Below are positions 1 through 14,219 of a stretch of 64,000 nucleotides of DNA, piece by piece. Origin of the DNA: Solicoccozyma terricola (taxonomy: Eukaryota; Basidiomycota; Tremellomycetes; Filobasidiales; Piskurozymaceae); NCBI GenBank assembly GCA_001600875.1, contig BCLD01000012.1:360978-424977 (forward strand). Direction: 5' to 3'. Position numbers and translations under genes: made by a program. A model generated the notes under the pieces. The model searched no databases. It saw only the letters and a list, made by a program, of their open reading frames with translations, and was not told the origin of the DNA. The first letter of the stretch is position 1, and every line of letters begins with the position of its first letter.

Positions 1-1811
1 TTCTCCATCCTTTCCCTCCCATGTTTTCATTCGCCACCGTCGCCGCCTCCACCATATCCGCGATCTGCCGTGGACTGGGACTATTATCATCCGCCAACAC
101 CGCCGAACGAGTTTCCTCCTCTTCCACCTGATCCATCCTCCTCGATGGTGAGATATCGCTCGTACCGTTGGTCAGCTGAGGAGACCTAGAGCTCGGTGCT
201 GATTGACGAGATGGCACTAGGTAGCGATCGAGACCTACGCTACCTCCACTACCGGAGTTGGAGTGAGGTGATGGAACGCCAATGTCCTGCATCCCACCAC
301 CTTCCGGTCGAATCATGGATGATTGACCTGTTGACGACCTCCTTAGAACACCCGGGTCAGTCATACCAGGCGCTCTTGATGTATTCCAAGATGAAGAAGG
401 TACACCGTTTTCTGCAAAACTAGCACGTCTCCAAGTAGGTGATCTGAAAAACGAAGCTGACCCTACCACCTCATCGATACCTGATTTCGACATCTTTCTT
501 GGTGGTGGTCCATCCATCAAAGGACTATCAACGAATGCTGAAGTCTCATCTTGAGGTTCATGCCATTCATCTCCACTGACTGTACCAGGCCCAGCAGCAC
601 CTGCGACGAACGACGATGCCATTCCAGATTGTGGGGTTGCAGATGAACCTCCTAGCATTGATACGGCTGACTGGCTTGAATATCCTTGTGTCGAGATTGG
701 TGATCCTGGTATCCCGATACGATGAGAACCGTGTTGCTGTTGCTGTTGTTGTTGTTGACCTTGACCTTGAAAGACAAAAGGGATGGCAGGACGATGAAAG
801 AAATTCAATCCCTTGACGTCCGATTTCGAATGTTCGAACATGTTATCAAGATACGAAGAACCGTCATGTATGATGGGTTGATTTGGTGGTGCAGACCCAT
901 GTTGAAATCCAAAGTTTGAATCACGATTCCCAATCATCGAAGGAGATCTATCGTTGAGTGACGTATGACCATATCCCGACGTTTGCGTAGTAGGTGGGAA
1001 TTGATGTTGACCATTGCTATTACCTTGTTGCATCCCAATTGATGTATTCTTCATCCTCAATTGAGAATCCGCAAACATCCCTGTGATCGCTAATGCGCTT
1101 TCCTCCCAATTATTATTTTCCGAACGTCTTTGACCTCCTCCTTGTTGTTGTTGTTGTTGTTGATAATGTCCTCCTTGATGTCCTGTTCCACCACCACTAC
1201 CACCCTCAAACCCAACCGCCCCAGCCATCTCACAATCCTCAACACCGCTCGTCAAAGCGAACAAATCCGCATCAAAAGTACTACCTTGACCTCCAAAAGC
1301 TTGACGAAACGGTTGATACGATCCGAATGTAGTAGCGAGGTTTTGAGTAGACGCTTGACCTTGAATATGTTGTTCCTCAGTCGCGGTCGCAGTCGCAGTG
1401 GTGGTGTTGGTGTTGGTGTTGGAATTGGCGTTGGAAGTGGTGTTCGCGTTGGTGTTCGCGTTGGAGTTGGCCGGGGTGGCGTTGGTGGCGTTAGGGTTTG
1501 ATACATGAGGACCAGATCGAGGTAAACCAGCGACTTGAGTGAATTGAGAATTAGAAAATGGGTTTTCATTAGGTGTGTCTGCGGTTATGGAATCATGTAT
1601 TGATTGTTGAGAGGTATGTTGAGAGAATCGACGTAGAATATCTTGTGGTGTAGGTGCAGATTGTTTAATGGGAGGTGGAGAGAGTCTGTTGGGGGGAGGA
1701 AAGGGGGGTGGNNNNNNNNNNNNNNNNNNNNNNNNNNNNNNNNNNNNNNNNNNNNNNNNNNNNNNNNNNNNNNNNNNNNNNNNNNNNNNNNNNNNNNNNN
1801 NNNNNNNNNNN

Positions 1812-1846
<35 letters not shown>

Positions 1847-2374
1847 GAAAATGGCAATCAGGACGAGAAAGATTAAAAAGGGAAGAAGATTCTTTTCCTC
1901 CACGAAGAGAGAATGAGAGCTCGGTTTGCTAGCAAGAGAGCAGAGTACAGTCCTCGTTACGCTCCAACACCATCCCTTGCTGCATTCACGAGAGACGATA
2001 TTCTTCGATTTTCTATAAGAGAAAGCCAGAATGTCTCGCTTCGCTTTCACGAAGGGGTATTGAAATAATTTTTTCACTCCCCCATTCGCAAAAGGAAAAA
2101 TGGGAAATCCTCGCGCTTCGCTTCCACTACTCTCTCTCTCTCTCTCTCTCTCTCTCCTTTGAACTTACTCGAAACCTTCCAATTTCACCCGAGGTTGATT
2201 TCTATCCATGGTGGTTGTCATATCTAACGAATTTTGTGTTTGTTCGTTAAAAAGGAAATCACCCGATTGGAAACCACCCCGAGAGAATTGATAGGGTGTG
2301 TGTGTTCTGTGTGTTATATGTTGCAACGTGTTTGCCAACAGTTGTGAGTAGTTGGAATGATTTGATCCGTATTG
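1..2374 (-). CDS. Unidentified Q/N/S-rich protein (partial, interrupted by assembly gap)
   Basis: One minus-strand frame is open from about 1711 to the left edge. It encodes a hydrophilic Ser/Asn/Gln/Gly-rich chain with an Asn-Thr run (about 1390-1500), two polyQ runs (about 735-760 and 1140-1165) and Ser-Pro sites in the last part seen. An upstream exon at 2169-2374 has a TTTCAG acceptor and a GTAAGT donor and is also Q/N-rich. The exon joining them starts near 1928 but runs into a polyproline tract, then a poly-G run and 100 N, so its frame cannot be fixed. The first exon, lying above 2374, and the 3' end beyond the window are missing. Composition suggests a transcription factor or RNA-binding regulator, but no folded domain is visible and I do not assign a function. 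Confidence 0.7.
1712..1811. other. Assembly gap, exactly 100 N
   Basis: A run of exactly 100 N is the usual placeholder for a gap of unknown size. It is followed at once by 34 G and lies inside coding sequence of the partial Q/N-rich gene, where the polyproline/polyglycine-coding DNA probably defeated assembly. Confidence 0.98.
1812..1845. repeat. Poly-G run (34 nt) at gap edge
   Basis: This is an uninterrupted G homopolymer on the + strand directly abutting the N gap. Its length is unreliable, so the frame of the overlapping gene is not defined here. Confidence 0.9.
2133..2156. repeat. (CT)n microsatellite
   Basis: About 12 CT units lie within the intron of the partial Q/N-rich gene, just downstream (in transcript sense) of its GTAAGT donor. 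No other function is visible. Confidence 0.85.
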
Positions 2375-2993
2375 CTGAAAAAAGAAAGAAAAAAAAGGCA
2401 AAGTAGTTGAGGGGAATTGATGATCCAAAAGAACAGGCGGCAGGAATTTAGGCGTGAAAAAAGGGAAAGAAGGGTATACGATCAATGACCCCATCCCAAA
2501 AAAAAATCGATATTCAAATTCTGGCACTCGTCCCAAAAAACAAGGACTCACAATGATTTAAATACGGGGGTGGGTTGAAAAAGTTTGAGAGCTTTCTGAT
2601 TCTAATTTGGCCAGAAAAGCGAGGAATATGTTTGGAGAATGATGGGTGACGGTTGGTGCTGTGATGGTGATGGTGATGGTGAGTGGTCTACCGCTGGTCC
2701 ACTCTTTGCTAACCTGAACCTGGTGTCCCGTTGTCTTGTGTTTCCTCTTCTGGCCCCCGCAGGAGCAGGGGCCCTCCGGGGATGCGCTTAATTAGAAATC
2801 AGGGCCGGGGGGGAGGGGCCGGGGGAGGGGGAAGGCGCAGGGGGAGGAGGAGGGAGGAGGAGGGAGGGAGGAGGGGTGCGCTTTTATGTGGCACACGGAC
2901 ATCCCCGACGTGGGGGCGGGGCGGGGAGCGGGGAGGGAGCGGGGAGGGAATGGCCGCTATGCCATATGCTTAATATACACTCTCCTCGCCCCC
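2375..2993. other. Intergenic: 5' part of first gene and GC-rich 3' flank
   Basis: No convincing ORF is present. 2375-2650 should hold the first exon or 5' UTR of the minus-strand Q/N-rich gene (a possible GTGAGT donor lies at about 2551). 2780-2960 is a GGGGA-rich, CpG-rich block just downstream of the next gene's stop. Confidence 0.5.
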
Positions 2994-5280
2994 CTACTCG
3001 TTCCCACTCTTCATCCCCAAAGGCAACGGTGGCACCTCCTCCACCTCCCCCCCATCCCCCACATGCCCGCCCTCCCCCACATTCCTACCTACAACTTCAC
3101 CAAGTAACCGCGGTACAGGTTTCCTCCTTATCGATCCAGAGGGTCTTCGATTCAGATTCGCACCACCTTCCCCATCACCACCATCAGCGTATTGAGATTG
3201 AGATTGAGATGTAACGCCAGAACGTTCGAGAGGCGTAGATGGTGATAATGATAACATTGGTGTGCTTGAACTGGCTCCCGCTCCGACGACTCCTTGAGAC
3301 GACCACGAACGTTGACCTGACCCACGAGGTCGAGGCGACCCTGAATTCCAAGTCGATGAATGGCTTGCACCACCACCACCAGATCCAGTCGGTGTATAAA
3401 CTGTAGGACTTGACATCCTTCGATCTTGTGATGGTGAAGAAACACTTTGATTCTCATCCCCATTACCCGATCCACCAGATCCACTCATCGGTAACATACT
3501 TATCGGTCTACCAGTCTGTCGTAATGACGATTTCCTAGATCGCGGTGGTGGTGTTACTTCAGATCCTCTCCTTGATATCGTGGGACTGGTAGTGTTTGTC
3601 CCTCCGAAGAAGACTGGATCAGAAGAGATGGATCCTTGTCGAATCATTCGTTCTTGCTTTCCAACACTGTCGACTTTACCATCCCAGCCTTGCCATGTCG
3701 ATTTCCCATTCAAAGGTGTTGGTCCTGTCGTTGTTCCAGCGACAGCAGCCGGAGCCGTAGCTGCCGCGACAGCGGCAGGCGCAGCACCTGGAGAGTTGAG
3801 ACCCGTACCCGTCACAGTCTCTATCGTCTCATCCCTTCCACTCCGAGGATTTACTTTCCTCGCCAATACCTCCTCCGACGGTATCCTCTCCTCTTCTAAA
3901 GAATCAGTCGTTGGTTTCCCTCCGTCGTCCTTTTCATTCATCACAGTAGGTCCCACCGAATCTCGTCGTCGTTGTTGTTGTCGTTGTCCTCGTCCACCGC
4001 TTGATTCATTCAACTCTTTCGATCCATTTTCAACTGATGCTAACCCCACCGCCGCCGCCGCCGTCGTCATCCCAAGACTCGGTGCTTCATGTCCAACCGA
4101 ACCCCTCGCAGACAACCCATTTCGACCATCCACCGTCGATTGTGTTTGTTGTAGCGCTCCTGCTGTTGTTGTTGTTGTTGTTGTTGTTTTTGTGGATTCC
4201 ATACCACCACGTTTCTCCATCGAACCAACACCACGTCGAAACATAAACGACCACCAAGGTGGATCCGCTGATGTTCTCCATCTCTTTTTCCTCCTTTTTC
4301 CTAACAAGAAGAATAAGATGCCAACTACCACAAGCGCAACTACCACTCCAATCACTATCCCTGCAATCGCTCCTCCTGATAATCCCTTCCCCCCTCCCCC
4401 TCCCCCTCCACCACCACCCGAAGCACCACTCACACTCCCCGAAGTCTGCGTCGTAACAACAACACCTCTACTACTCGCACTCTCATTAATCACACTACTA
4501 GTCATCGCCGCAAACCCAACCAAACAAGTCGTATTCCCAGTTTCCAAAACCGTGAATACACTTGATTTCCCATTCGCTCCGTCTGTACCACGTGCGGAGA
4601 TGTAATATCTTCCTTCTGGAAGGTTGACTAGCCATTTGTAATTGACTTGAGCAGGTTGAGATGTAACGATCGATTGATTGATCTGAAGGATAGTACGTGG
4701 TTGGAGAGAGGGGTTGAGGAGGGTAGAGTTGGTGGGTGTGAGTGTGGGTGTGGGTGTGATATTCCTGGTGGCCGCTATTCCAGTAGTGGTTTGGTTGGAA
4801 ATAGGTGTTTTAACACCCAATGGAATCGATGAAATCGTTTGAACCAACGGAGACGTCGTGGATGTCCTAGTAGCAGTAGTAGTACTTGAACTGTTCCCCA
4901 ACGACACGGGTATATTCTGACTTATCCCATTGTTCAAGACGACGAGGTTTACCGTGACATTAGTCGAGTTATCACCAACAAGAACCCAAGAGAGACTGCG
5001 CGAGGGGGGGGGGGGGGGGGGGGGAAGAAAACTCTGTTCAGCAATCCCCGATGCTATTTTACAAACTAATACCCAGACCAATCCCCCGCGCCACAACTCA
5101 CTCATAATATGCACACGCCGTAACGGTCGGTATAGGAGGGAAAGATATGGACAACTTGTTAGTCGTTGATGTCGGTGTCGGACTGGTGGTCACGGGTGTC
5201 GAAACATTTTGACCGAGAGCAAGAGGTAACACCAAGACGAAGAAGAACGCGAATTTATACAGGAAAGGTAATCCGGACAT
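2994..5280 (-). CDS. Single-pass membrane protein with Kre9/Knh1-like ectodomain
   Basis: Two exons (5280-5102, 4995-2994) give 726 aa. Residues 1-24 form a signal peptide ending ...ALGQN. The ectodomain (about 25-268) is Thr/Ser/Asn-rich with many N-glycosylation sequons. It carries the pattern SWVLVG...VTVNLVVLN...YKWLVNLPEGRYYIS that resembles the Kre9/Knh1 N-terminal domain of fungal wall proteins. A Gly run precedes a transmembrane helix (about 269-291) closed by a KRRKKR stop-transfer signal. The cytoplasmic tail (about 292-726) is Ser/Pro/Gly-rich with many basic phospho-site-like motifs, ending before the TAG at 2994. The intron uses a 21-nt C run as its polypyrimidine tract. A role as a cell-surface wall protein or stress sensor is inferred from topology, not proven. 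Confidence 0.82.
5004..5024. repeat. Poly-G run (21 nt); C-tract upstream of a 3' splice site
   Basis: Read on the minus strand this is 21 C, followed by TCGCGCAG, so it forms the polypyrimidine tract of the intron 5101-4996 of the membrane-protein gene. Confidence 0.9.
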
Positions 5281-6162
5281 GGTTTATTGAGAGACGCGGG
5301 GTGGGGTCCGGGGGGTTGGATGCCTTCTTCCACGAGATGGGTAGAAAATGGGTGTTCCAGATTCCCACTTCTATTCCTCCAATTTGATCTCTCTATTGCA
5401 CGTTTCGGTTTCCCTTGGACCGTTCCGTTTTTTCCAGCTCGTGGTTGGGTTGTCGACAACGAAGATCCGTAAGTGTAGAATCTTTTGGGTCGATATCCCC
5501 GTTGAGGTTGAATAATCTTCTTCACTTCCAATACCTGCCTCCCTGGGGATTCCGAAACGGAGACAGACGAAGACGACGACGAAGGACGGAGGACGGAGGA
5601 CGGAGACGTACCAGACGCTCTTCACCGCTTTGACAAAGACTCGCTTGATCCCAACCAACCAACCGCACACAAGACCCCGCTAAAACACGACGCGCGAAAA
5701 AGCTTGGGGTGGGAATGAATGCCCCCCCCGATTGATGTTGTCAGCGTTTCACTTTTTCTTCCTTTCCCCGTTTCTGTCTTTCTTTCTTTCCACCGCGTTT
5801 TCTTCGTGAGTTGAGTTGAGGTGGGTGGTGTGGGGAAAGGAAAAGGGTTGTGTCACGTAATTCGGTGGGTTTTTTTTTTCCCTCTGGCCCTTGAAATTGT
5901 GCGGGTACAGTTCCTACAACAGATTTGAAACGAGGGGGTCTTGGAAGTTATGCCTTGCGAGTTGTAACTGCTGTTGTAGTGACCCCGATCCCATACCATC
6001 CCTCCGTCCTCTGTGCCCATGCATGTTCCTCATGCCAAGCACTGCAATCTGCAATAATATGGCACGTGGGAATGAGATAGATGCGCGCTAGAAACGGGGG
6101 AAGGGGGGATGTTGCACCCGAGATGATAGCAAGGTTGGTGAGCACAGCAATCTCCAGGAAAG

Positions 6163-6193
<31 letters not shown>

Positions 6194-7069
6194 AGGGCGG
6201 CATCATTCGTATCATCCATACACCACGCGGCATAATCAACCAACTAATTCCACATATATTACAATGAGGATATTCAACTCGCAACAATGTCTCGGAATAT
6301 TCCATACTAGTCGATGGTGGCGCATACCCTCTTTGAATCAGTCTGCCCCCCGTCATCCCCATGCATACAGTCAGCAGATCCCTCGCTTAGATAGATAGCT
6401 TAGCAGTCGAATACTTTTGAACTTCCGCGTCTATAAAAGGGTGAACTTGGGATGTATCACATCGACTTCCGCAGTTCGGCGGTGTTTTCGGGTTGACCGA
6501 GCGACTCTTCGCGTCGCCAACCCAACCCCTTTCTTTTTTGTTGTATCATCTGTGCAAGGTTTGTTAAACTTCTTTTCTTTCGATGCAGCGTTTTATCTGT
6601 AAATGGTCCTTGGAATAGAATCAAGCTGACCAGTAAGCTATCGATTTTTCTTCGTGAATAAGGAACAAAATAGCTGCTGCATTGCATCCCGGGGAGGGGA
6701 TTCGAGTGCAATTTTTCTTTTTTTTTTTTCTTTTTTTGGCGTCCAGCCATTTTTCATATTCGACTCTTTTGCCTATATACGACTAGATTCTGCACGGGTA
6801 ACTACTTGGGTATAGTTGATTTGAATGAGCAAGATGCTTGGATATTCCATTTGCCGTCTTAATTACACGGACGGGGGGTTGATAGATGGTGCCACTTCCA
6901 GTCGCAACCCCCCGCCCCGCGCCCCCGCGCCCGCCAACCGCGTGGCAGAATTGTTCAGAGCGCGACGGCGACCACCCTTCGCTCGATCCATCCATCCACC
7001 CGGCTTGACTCACACCCACCCCTCCCTCCTCGCTACTACAACCACTACTACTGCTGCTGCTGCTGCTGA
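5281..7069. other. Divergent intergenic region with G28 run
   Basis: This 1.8-kb region separates the minus-strand membrane protein from the plus-strand ProRS gene. Short ORFs here (for example about 5371-5670) look like chance frames in 5' leader sequence. A G homopolymer lies at 6166-6193. A TATAAAAGG-like box lies at 6432-6440 on the + strand. (CTG)n-like repeats directly precede the ProRS start. No gene is supported. Confidence 0.55.
6166..6193. repeat. Poly-G run (28 nt)
   Basis: An intergenic G homopolymer on the + strand, directly visible. Confidence 0.95.
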
Positions 7070-10507
<3,438 letters not shown>

Positions 10508-10754
10508 GCGGATTCTTGAAGGTTTGGGGGCGATAGAACGAAACCCCTCATTAACGAGAGCGCCAGGTAGAATTAGAGGGGTACTTATTACGAATGGTCA
10601 TGTTACGACACCTTTCTCTTGCAAATTGAGAGTCCCTTTGAATTCACGTTAATCATCTGGAAGCGATGTGCATTTCATGAAACGACATCTTCCCTATAAA
10701 TATGTCTCGCAGGATTAAAAACAGGTCAAACTAATTTGCTTTAGATGGATCCGT

Positions 10755-11738
10755 CTATTCTTCGGAAGAACCGGCTGGGATGTTGACCTTGGGCTGAAAA
10801 AGAAAAAGAAAAAGCACATGCTGTCAGAGACTGTCTCGGTGGTGTTGGTTGAAAGGTCCAAAGAGAACTTACGTTGAAGAACAAGGTCTCTGCAGGTCGG
10901 AGTAAGGATTAGTCAATAAAGGTATGATGGAACACAGTATGAGACACGGCACCCACCGCTTCCCCATCTATATGATGTCGCAGAGACAGTAAAGGTAAAA
11001 CAACAGTCAGTGTCAACTCGACTTATCACTGCTATGAGTGGCATTTGAGATGTTCTCACGGGTATGGCTAAAATCAAATAAAGACGTGGTCAGCTTCCAA
11101 TGGGCAAAACTGGTCTAGATTGACCAGGACTGACCTTATTTCGGATGTTCATGTATGAGTCTAAGATCATGTAATGAACGGCCCCAGAGGGCAGTCAGTG
11201 AATAGTACATGGAGCTCATCAATCAGTATACTCACAAACGGTTCGTTCAGGAGCTTCACCGCCGTTTTCCTCTTTGAGGTGCTCGAGATGGTGAGCGTGT
11301 TCGTCTTCGACCTGCTTGACCCAGTAAGCACCCTGGTGGAGAAAAAGGTGACAATTTTAGAAATCAAAGATCGCTTAAACCGTCTCTGCTGGAGATGACA
11401 CATACGACGATAGCACCTGATAGAGTTGAAAGAGATATTCAGCTAACTGACACTGAAAACCAGTACGACGACCGTCGTGTCTCCCCGCTCACCCGGAATA
11501 CAAACGTAAAGGCTGATTACAAAGGGAATCATATCGGAACATCAGATAATCACAACTGTCTTGCACCATCATACCCCACCACCCACCTAATCTTCCTCCA
11601 CAAGTCCGAAGTAGCATGAGCGTGAGCCTTTGTAGCCGCACGCTTAGCAGCGAACTCGTTCATCCCTGGAGCAGCGGCGACGGTGGAATTGCATCTGACT
11701 GCTCGAGTTGCGGTGCGGAGCGCTTGAGCACGGAACAT
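10755..11738 (-). CDS. COX13: Cytochrome c oxidase subunit 6A (COX13)
   Basis: A nuclear-encoded subunit of complex IV in the mitochondrial inner membrane. Nine exons (11738-11587, 11512-11493, 11416-11406, 11332-11236, 11160-11135, 11067-11060, 10967-10957, 10889-10873, 10793-10755) give 126 aa. The order is an N-terminal presequence (MFRAQALRTATRA), the conserved entry SDLWRKISLYV, a transmembrane helix (IPGAIVGAYW), an acidic/His matrix segment (EDEHAHHLEHL), then the signature YMNIRNKPYPWGSG and TLFFNP. The family signature appears only when exons of 20, 11, 8, 11 and 17 nt are included, which supports them strongly. It lies 217 bp downstream of, and on the same strand as, the mitoribosomal uS4 gene. 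Confidence 0.9.
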
Positions 11739-11955
11739 GGTGAGTATGGATATGAGCTTGTTAGATGGGGTTTGAGGAAGGGCGGGTGGAATCAGGCAAG
11801 TTGAGCAAGAGACATGATGTGAGATGGGATAACTGTCGGGTCAAGTCGCGGGTTAAATTCTCACGGTGGCGCATGAGCCGCGGGGGGCGACTGCTGCGAC
11901 GTCAAGGGATAGAATGTCATGACATATATGCTCTGTACACTCCCGATTCATTCCA

Positions 11956-13204
11956 TTACCATGCCTTGCGATCGTTCTGACGCTCTGGAGACATCCACCT
12001 ATCCCGCCTCTTCCGCATGTTAGGTGCTGCAACAAGTGGCGTTCCAAGAAATCAGTGTTCCCAGATCCACCAAGCACAAAAGACACGTCCTTTTCCACTT
12101 GACACTTACCTCTAGCCTTGAACCATTCCCAACTCAAACTCATGACCTGCCCATCCGCATCATACGGGCTTGGAATCTCACTATAACCAGCTCTAGCCGT
12201 TGGATGTCGGACGTAGACTGCGGAACACGTCTTGAAGTTCGCTTCAAGGTACGCAGGGATGAATAGGAAGGGAGATGCATAGTCTGGAAGGGAGAAGAAT
12301 GCTTTGGGAGTAGGTGGAGTGGATTTGGAGGCTTTGACAGATTTAGTCGAGGTGGCGGAAGAGGATTCGGTGGTTGTGGTGGATTCATCTTTTATGGATT
12401 CGGACGCCGATTCCGTTGATGCTTTCGGAGCTGCGAGCATTGGGATTGCTGATGGATCGACGCTGAATAGATCTCCAGGGTTCAATCTAACATTCGGATT
12501 GTTCATCTGTCGAACAAAATAGAGTCAATCTCTCGGCCCATCAACTCGTCCTCATCAACCACCCTCGCACACTCACCATTTGTCCATTGACCTTGACCTT
12601 CCTATGCACCACCATCTGTCTTGCTTGCCAAACGCTCGGTGCGAAACACGCTCTGAAAATCAACACATCCAACCTTCTCTCCACCTCTTGAAACAACAGC
12701 GTTCCAACCGGAGCTCTTGAATCCCTCTCCTTCTTGACTCTAAGCCTATCATCCTCCTTTCTACCACCTTGCTTGACTCTCCCTGCGACCCAAGACGCCA
12801 AATCCCGAGTCGACGAAGATGAAGACGATGAAGCGGTTGCGTCATGGATAGATGGTAATGATTCAGGTAGATACCATCGTTCAAATTTCTTCGTCCCGAT
12901 ATGATCACCGTGGTATCCTCGCGATAGTCTCTTGGAACGCCAACGTTGCTGAAACACCGTCATGGATGAGCGGGAGAAATCAGTTTCATTCTTGAGCGGT
13001 CCATCGGATCGTTGCCAGAGATTGTATAGATTTTCTGGATGCCAGCTCTGAAAGATAAGAGGAGGAAGAAAAAAAAAGACAATAGGGGATGAGGTTACGT
13101 TCTTCCATCTGAATTTACTGCAGATAACAGTGCATTCTCACCATACGAGGAAGAGCTCGTGTTTTGTCGTACAGAGGACGTGCGAAAGCTGGTCGCATAG
13201 GCAT
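11956..13204 (-). CDS. NAM9: Mitochondrial small-subunit ribosomal protein uS4m (NAM9)
   Basis: A structural rRNA-binding protein of the mitoribosome small subunit. Exons 13204-13142, 13047-12577, 12506-12110 and 12026-11956 give 333 aa. The N-terminus is basic and lacks acidic residues up to the segment KTRALPRM, consistent with import. The S4 RNA-binding fold is visible at about 138-178 ([14 protein letters not shown]...[11 protein letters not shown]) and continues across the intron with [12 protein letters not shown] Ser/Thr-rich insertion follows, then a conserved tail with [19 protein letters not shown] and EIPSPYD. Start chosen: ATG at 13204; Met3 (13198) is an alternative. It is divergent from PCC1 with about 290 bp between starts. 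Confidence 0.88.
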
Positions 13205-13493
13205 TGTTGAATAGAGGTGTCTTCGTTTATTGATTCGACGAGCAGGGGGTTGGAAGTCTTCCAGAACTCGGTACAGACTTGTTGTATGCTGCAGACAAGG
13301 TGCTGTGGTCTGATGTTCGCTGTGGTGTGCGACCATGCTCGGGGAGGCTGCTACGATACTTTTGGTAATTGAGTCTGGCATGTTTCATGGCCGGCGGGGG
13401 GTTGAGTCTGGCATGAACCACGTGGCTTTAGAGTGGTCAACAGTCCCTGCCCAACCTCTCTTACTCCTCCTGAAGACTACATCGAATGCAACG
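13205..13493. promoter_or_regulatory. Divergent promoter region between uS4m and PCC1
   Basis: This 289-bp spacer separates two start codons pointing away from each other, so it should hold both promoters. I see no distinct TATA or known motif. Small ORFs running into it are leader sequence. Confidence 0.5.
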
Positions 13494-13909
13494 ATGACCG
13501 AAGCACAGGTAGACACCCCTGAAGGATGGCATTCAGTGTGAGTAGTACATCTTCGTCCTTTAATTCCCTCACATCTGATCGTCATTCTGCTTTTCCACTG
13601 CACCAACAGCCGAATCAACGTCCCATTCCCTAACGAATCTCACGCTATCATCGCTAAACGAGCTCTGAGCGTAGATAGAGAACTCAATGCAAGCTTGGTA
13701 CATAGAAATATAACTACACAAGATAACATTATGATCGTGTGAGTCCTATTGACCTCCTTTAAATTCCCCTGGACTTTATGCTAATCCGATACCCAACCAG
13801 ACATTACGCTGCTGCGACGGTCCGGTTATTACGATTGGCAACTAACGGATTTATGGATAATTGCAAGCTCATAGTTAGGACAATGCAGGAATTCGCACCG
13901 GAACCATGA
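13494..13909 (+). CDS. PCC1: EKC/KEOPS complex subunit Pcc1
   Basis: A small subunit of the KEOPS complex that makes t6A37 on ANN-decoding tRNAs. It dimerises and holds the Kae1 subunit. Exons 13494-13537, 13610-13738 and 13801-13909 give 93 aa, close to the family length. The Pcc1 fold is visible: INVPFPNESHAIIAKRALSVD, then the conserved MIVHYAAATVRLLRLATNGFMDNC and a C-terminal helix ending before TGA. An in-frame upstream extension exists in the first ORF, but the ATG at 13494 matches the family length. Confidence 0.9.
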
Positions 13910-14219
13910 TATTTCAAGGTAATATGTCGGCTAGAAGAAGAGAAAAAAAAACACGACAATCGGACGAGTTATTATGCCTTAAACCAGTGGGCAAAGCGAA
14001 CGACTGGACAATCCTTTGCAAAGATCGGGAGACGGCTTTGCGCTACGAATTCGCAGCCGACTAGATCAGCAACACTTGACTGACGCCCCAACCATGCTGG
14101 AACCGTGTCGCCTCGGTGGCAAGACATGTCCAGAACGATCCAGAATAGATGACAAAAAGCGGTCATCATAATCGTTCCCTTATATGGGTTTTTTTTGTAC
14201 AACTAGCATAATGATCCAA
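13910..14219. other. Convergent 3' flank
   Basis: The region between the PCC1 stop and the STB6-like stop (tail to tail). It contains an A8 run and no supported gene. Confidence 0.5.

Noticed and set aside
3580..4605. 341-codon ORF on the + strand
   Set aside because: It is the antisense shadow of the Ser/Thr/Gly-rich membrane-protein exon (2994-4995, minus), which has a signal peptide and a transmembrane helix.
5371..5670. 99-codon ORF on the minus strand upstream of the membrane-protein gene
   Set aside because: No family signal and no linking splice sites; likely 5' leader sequence.
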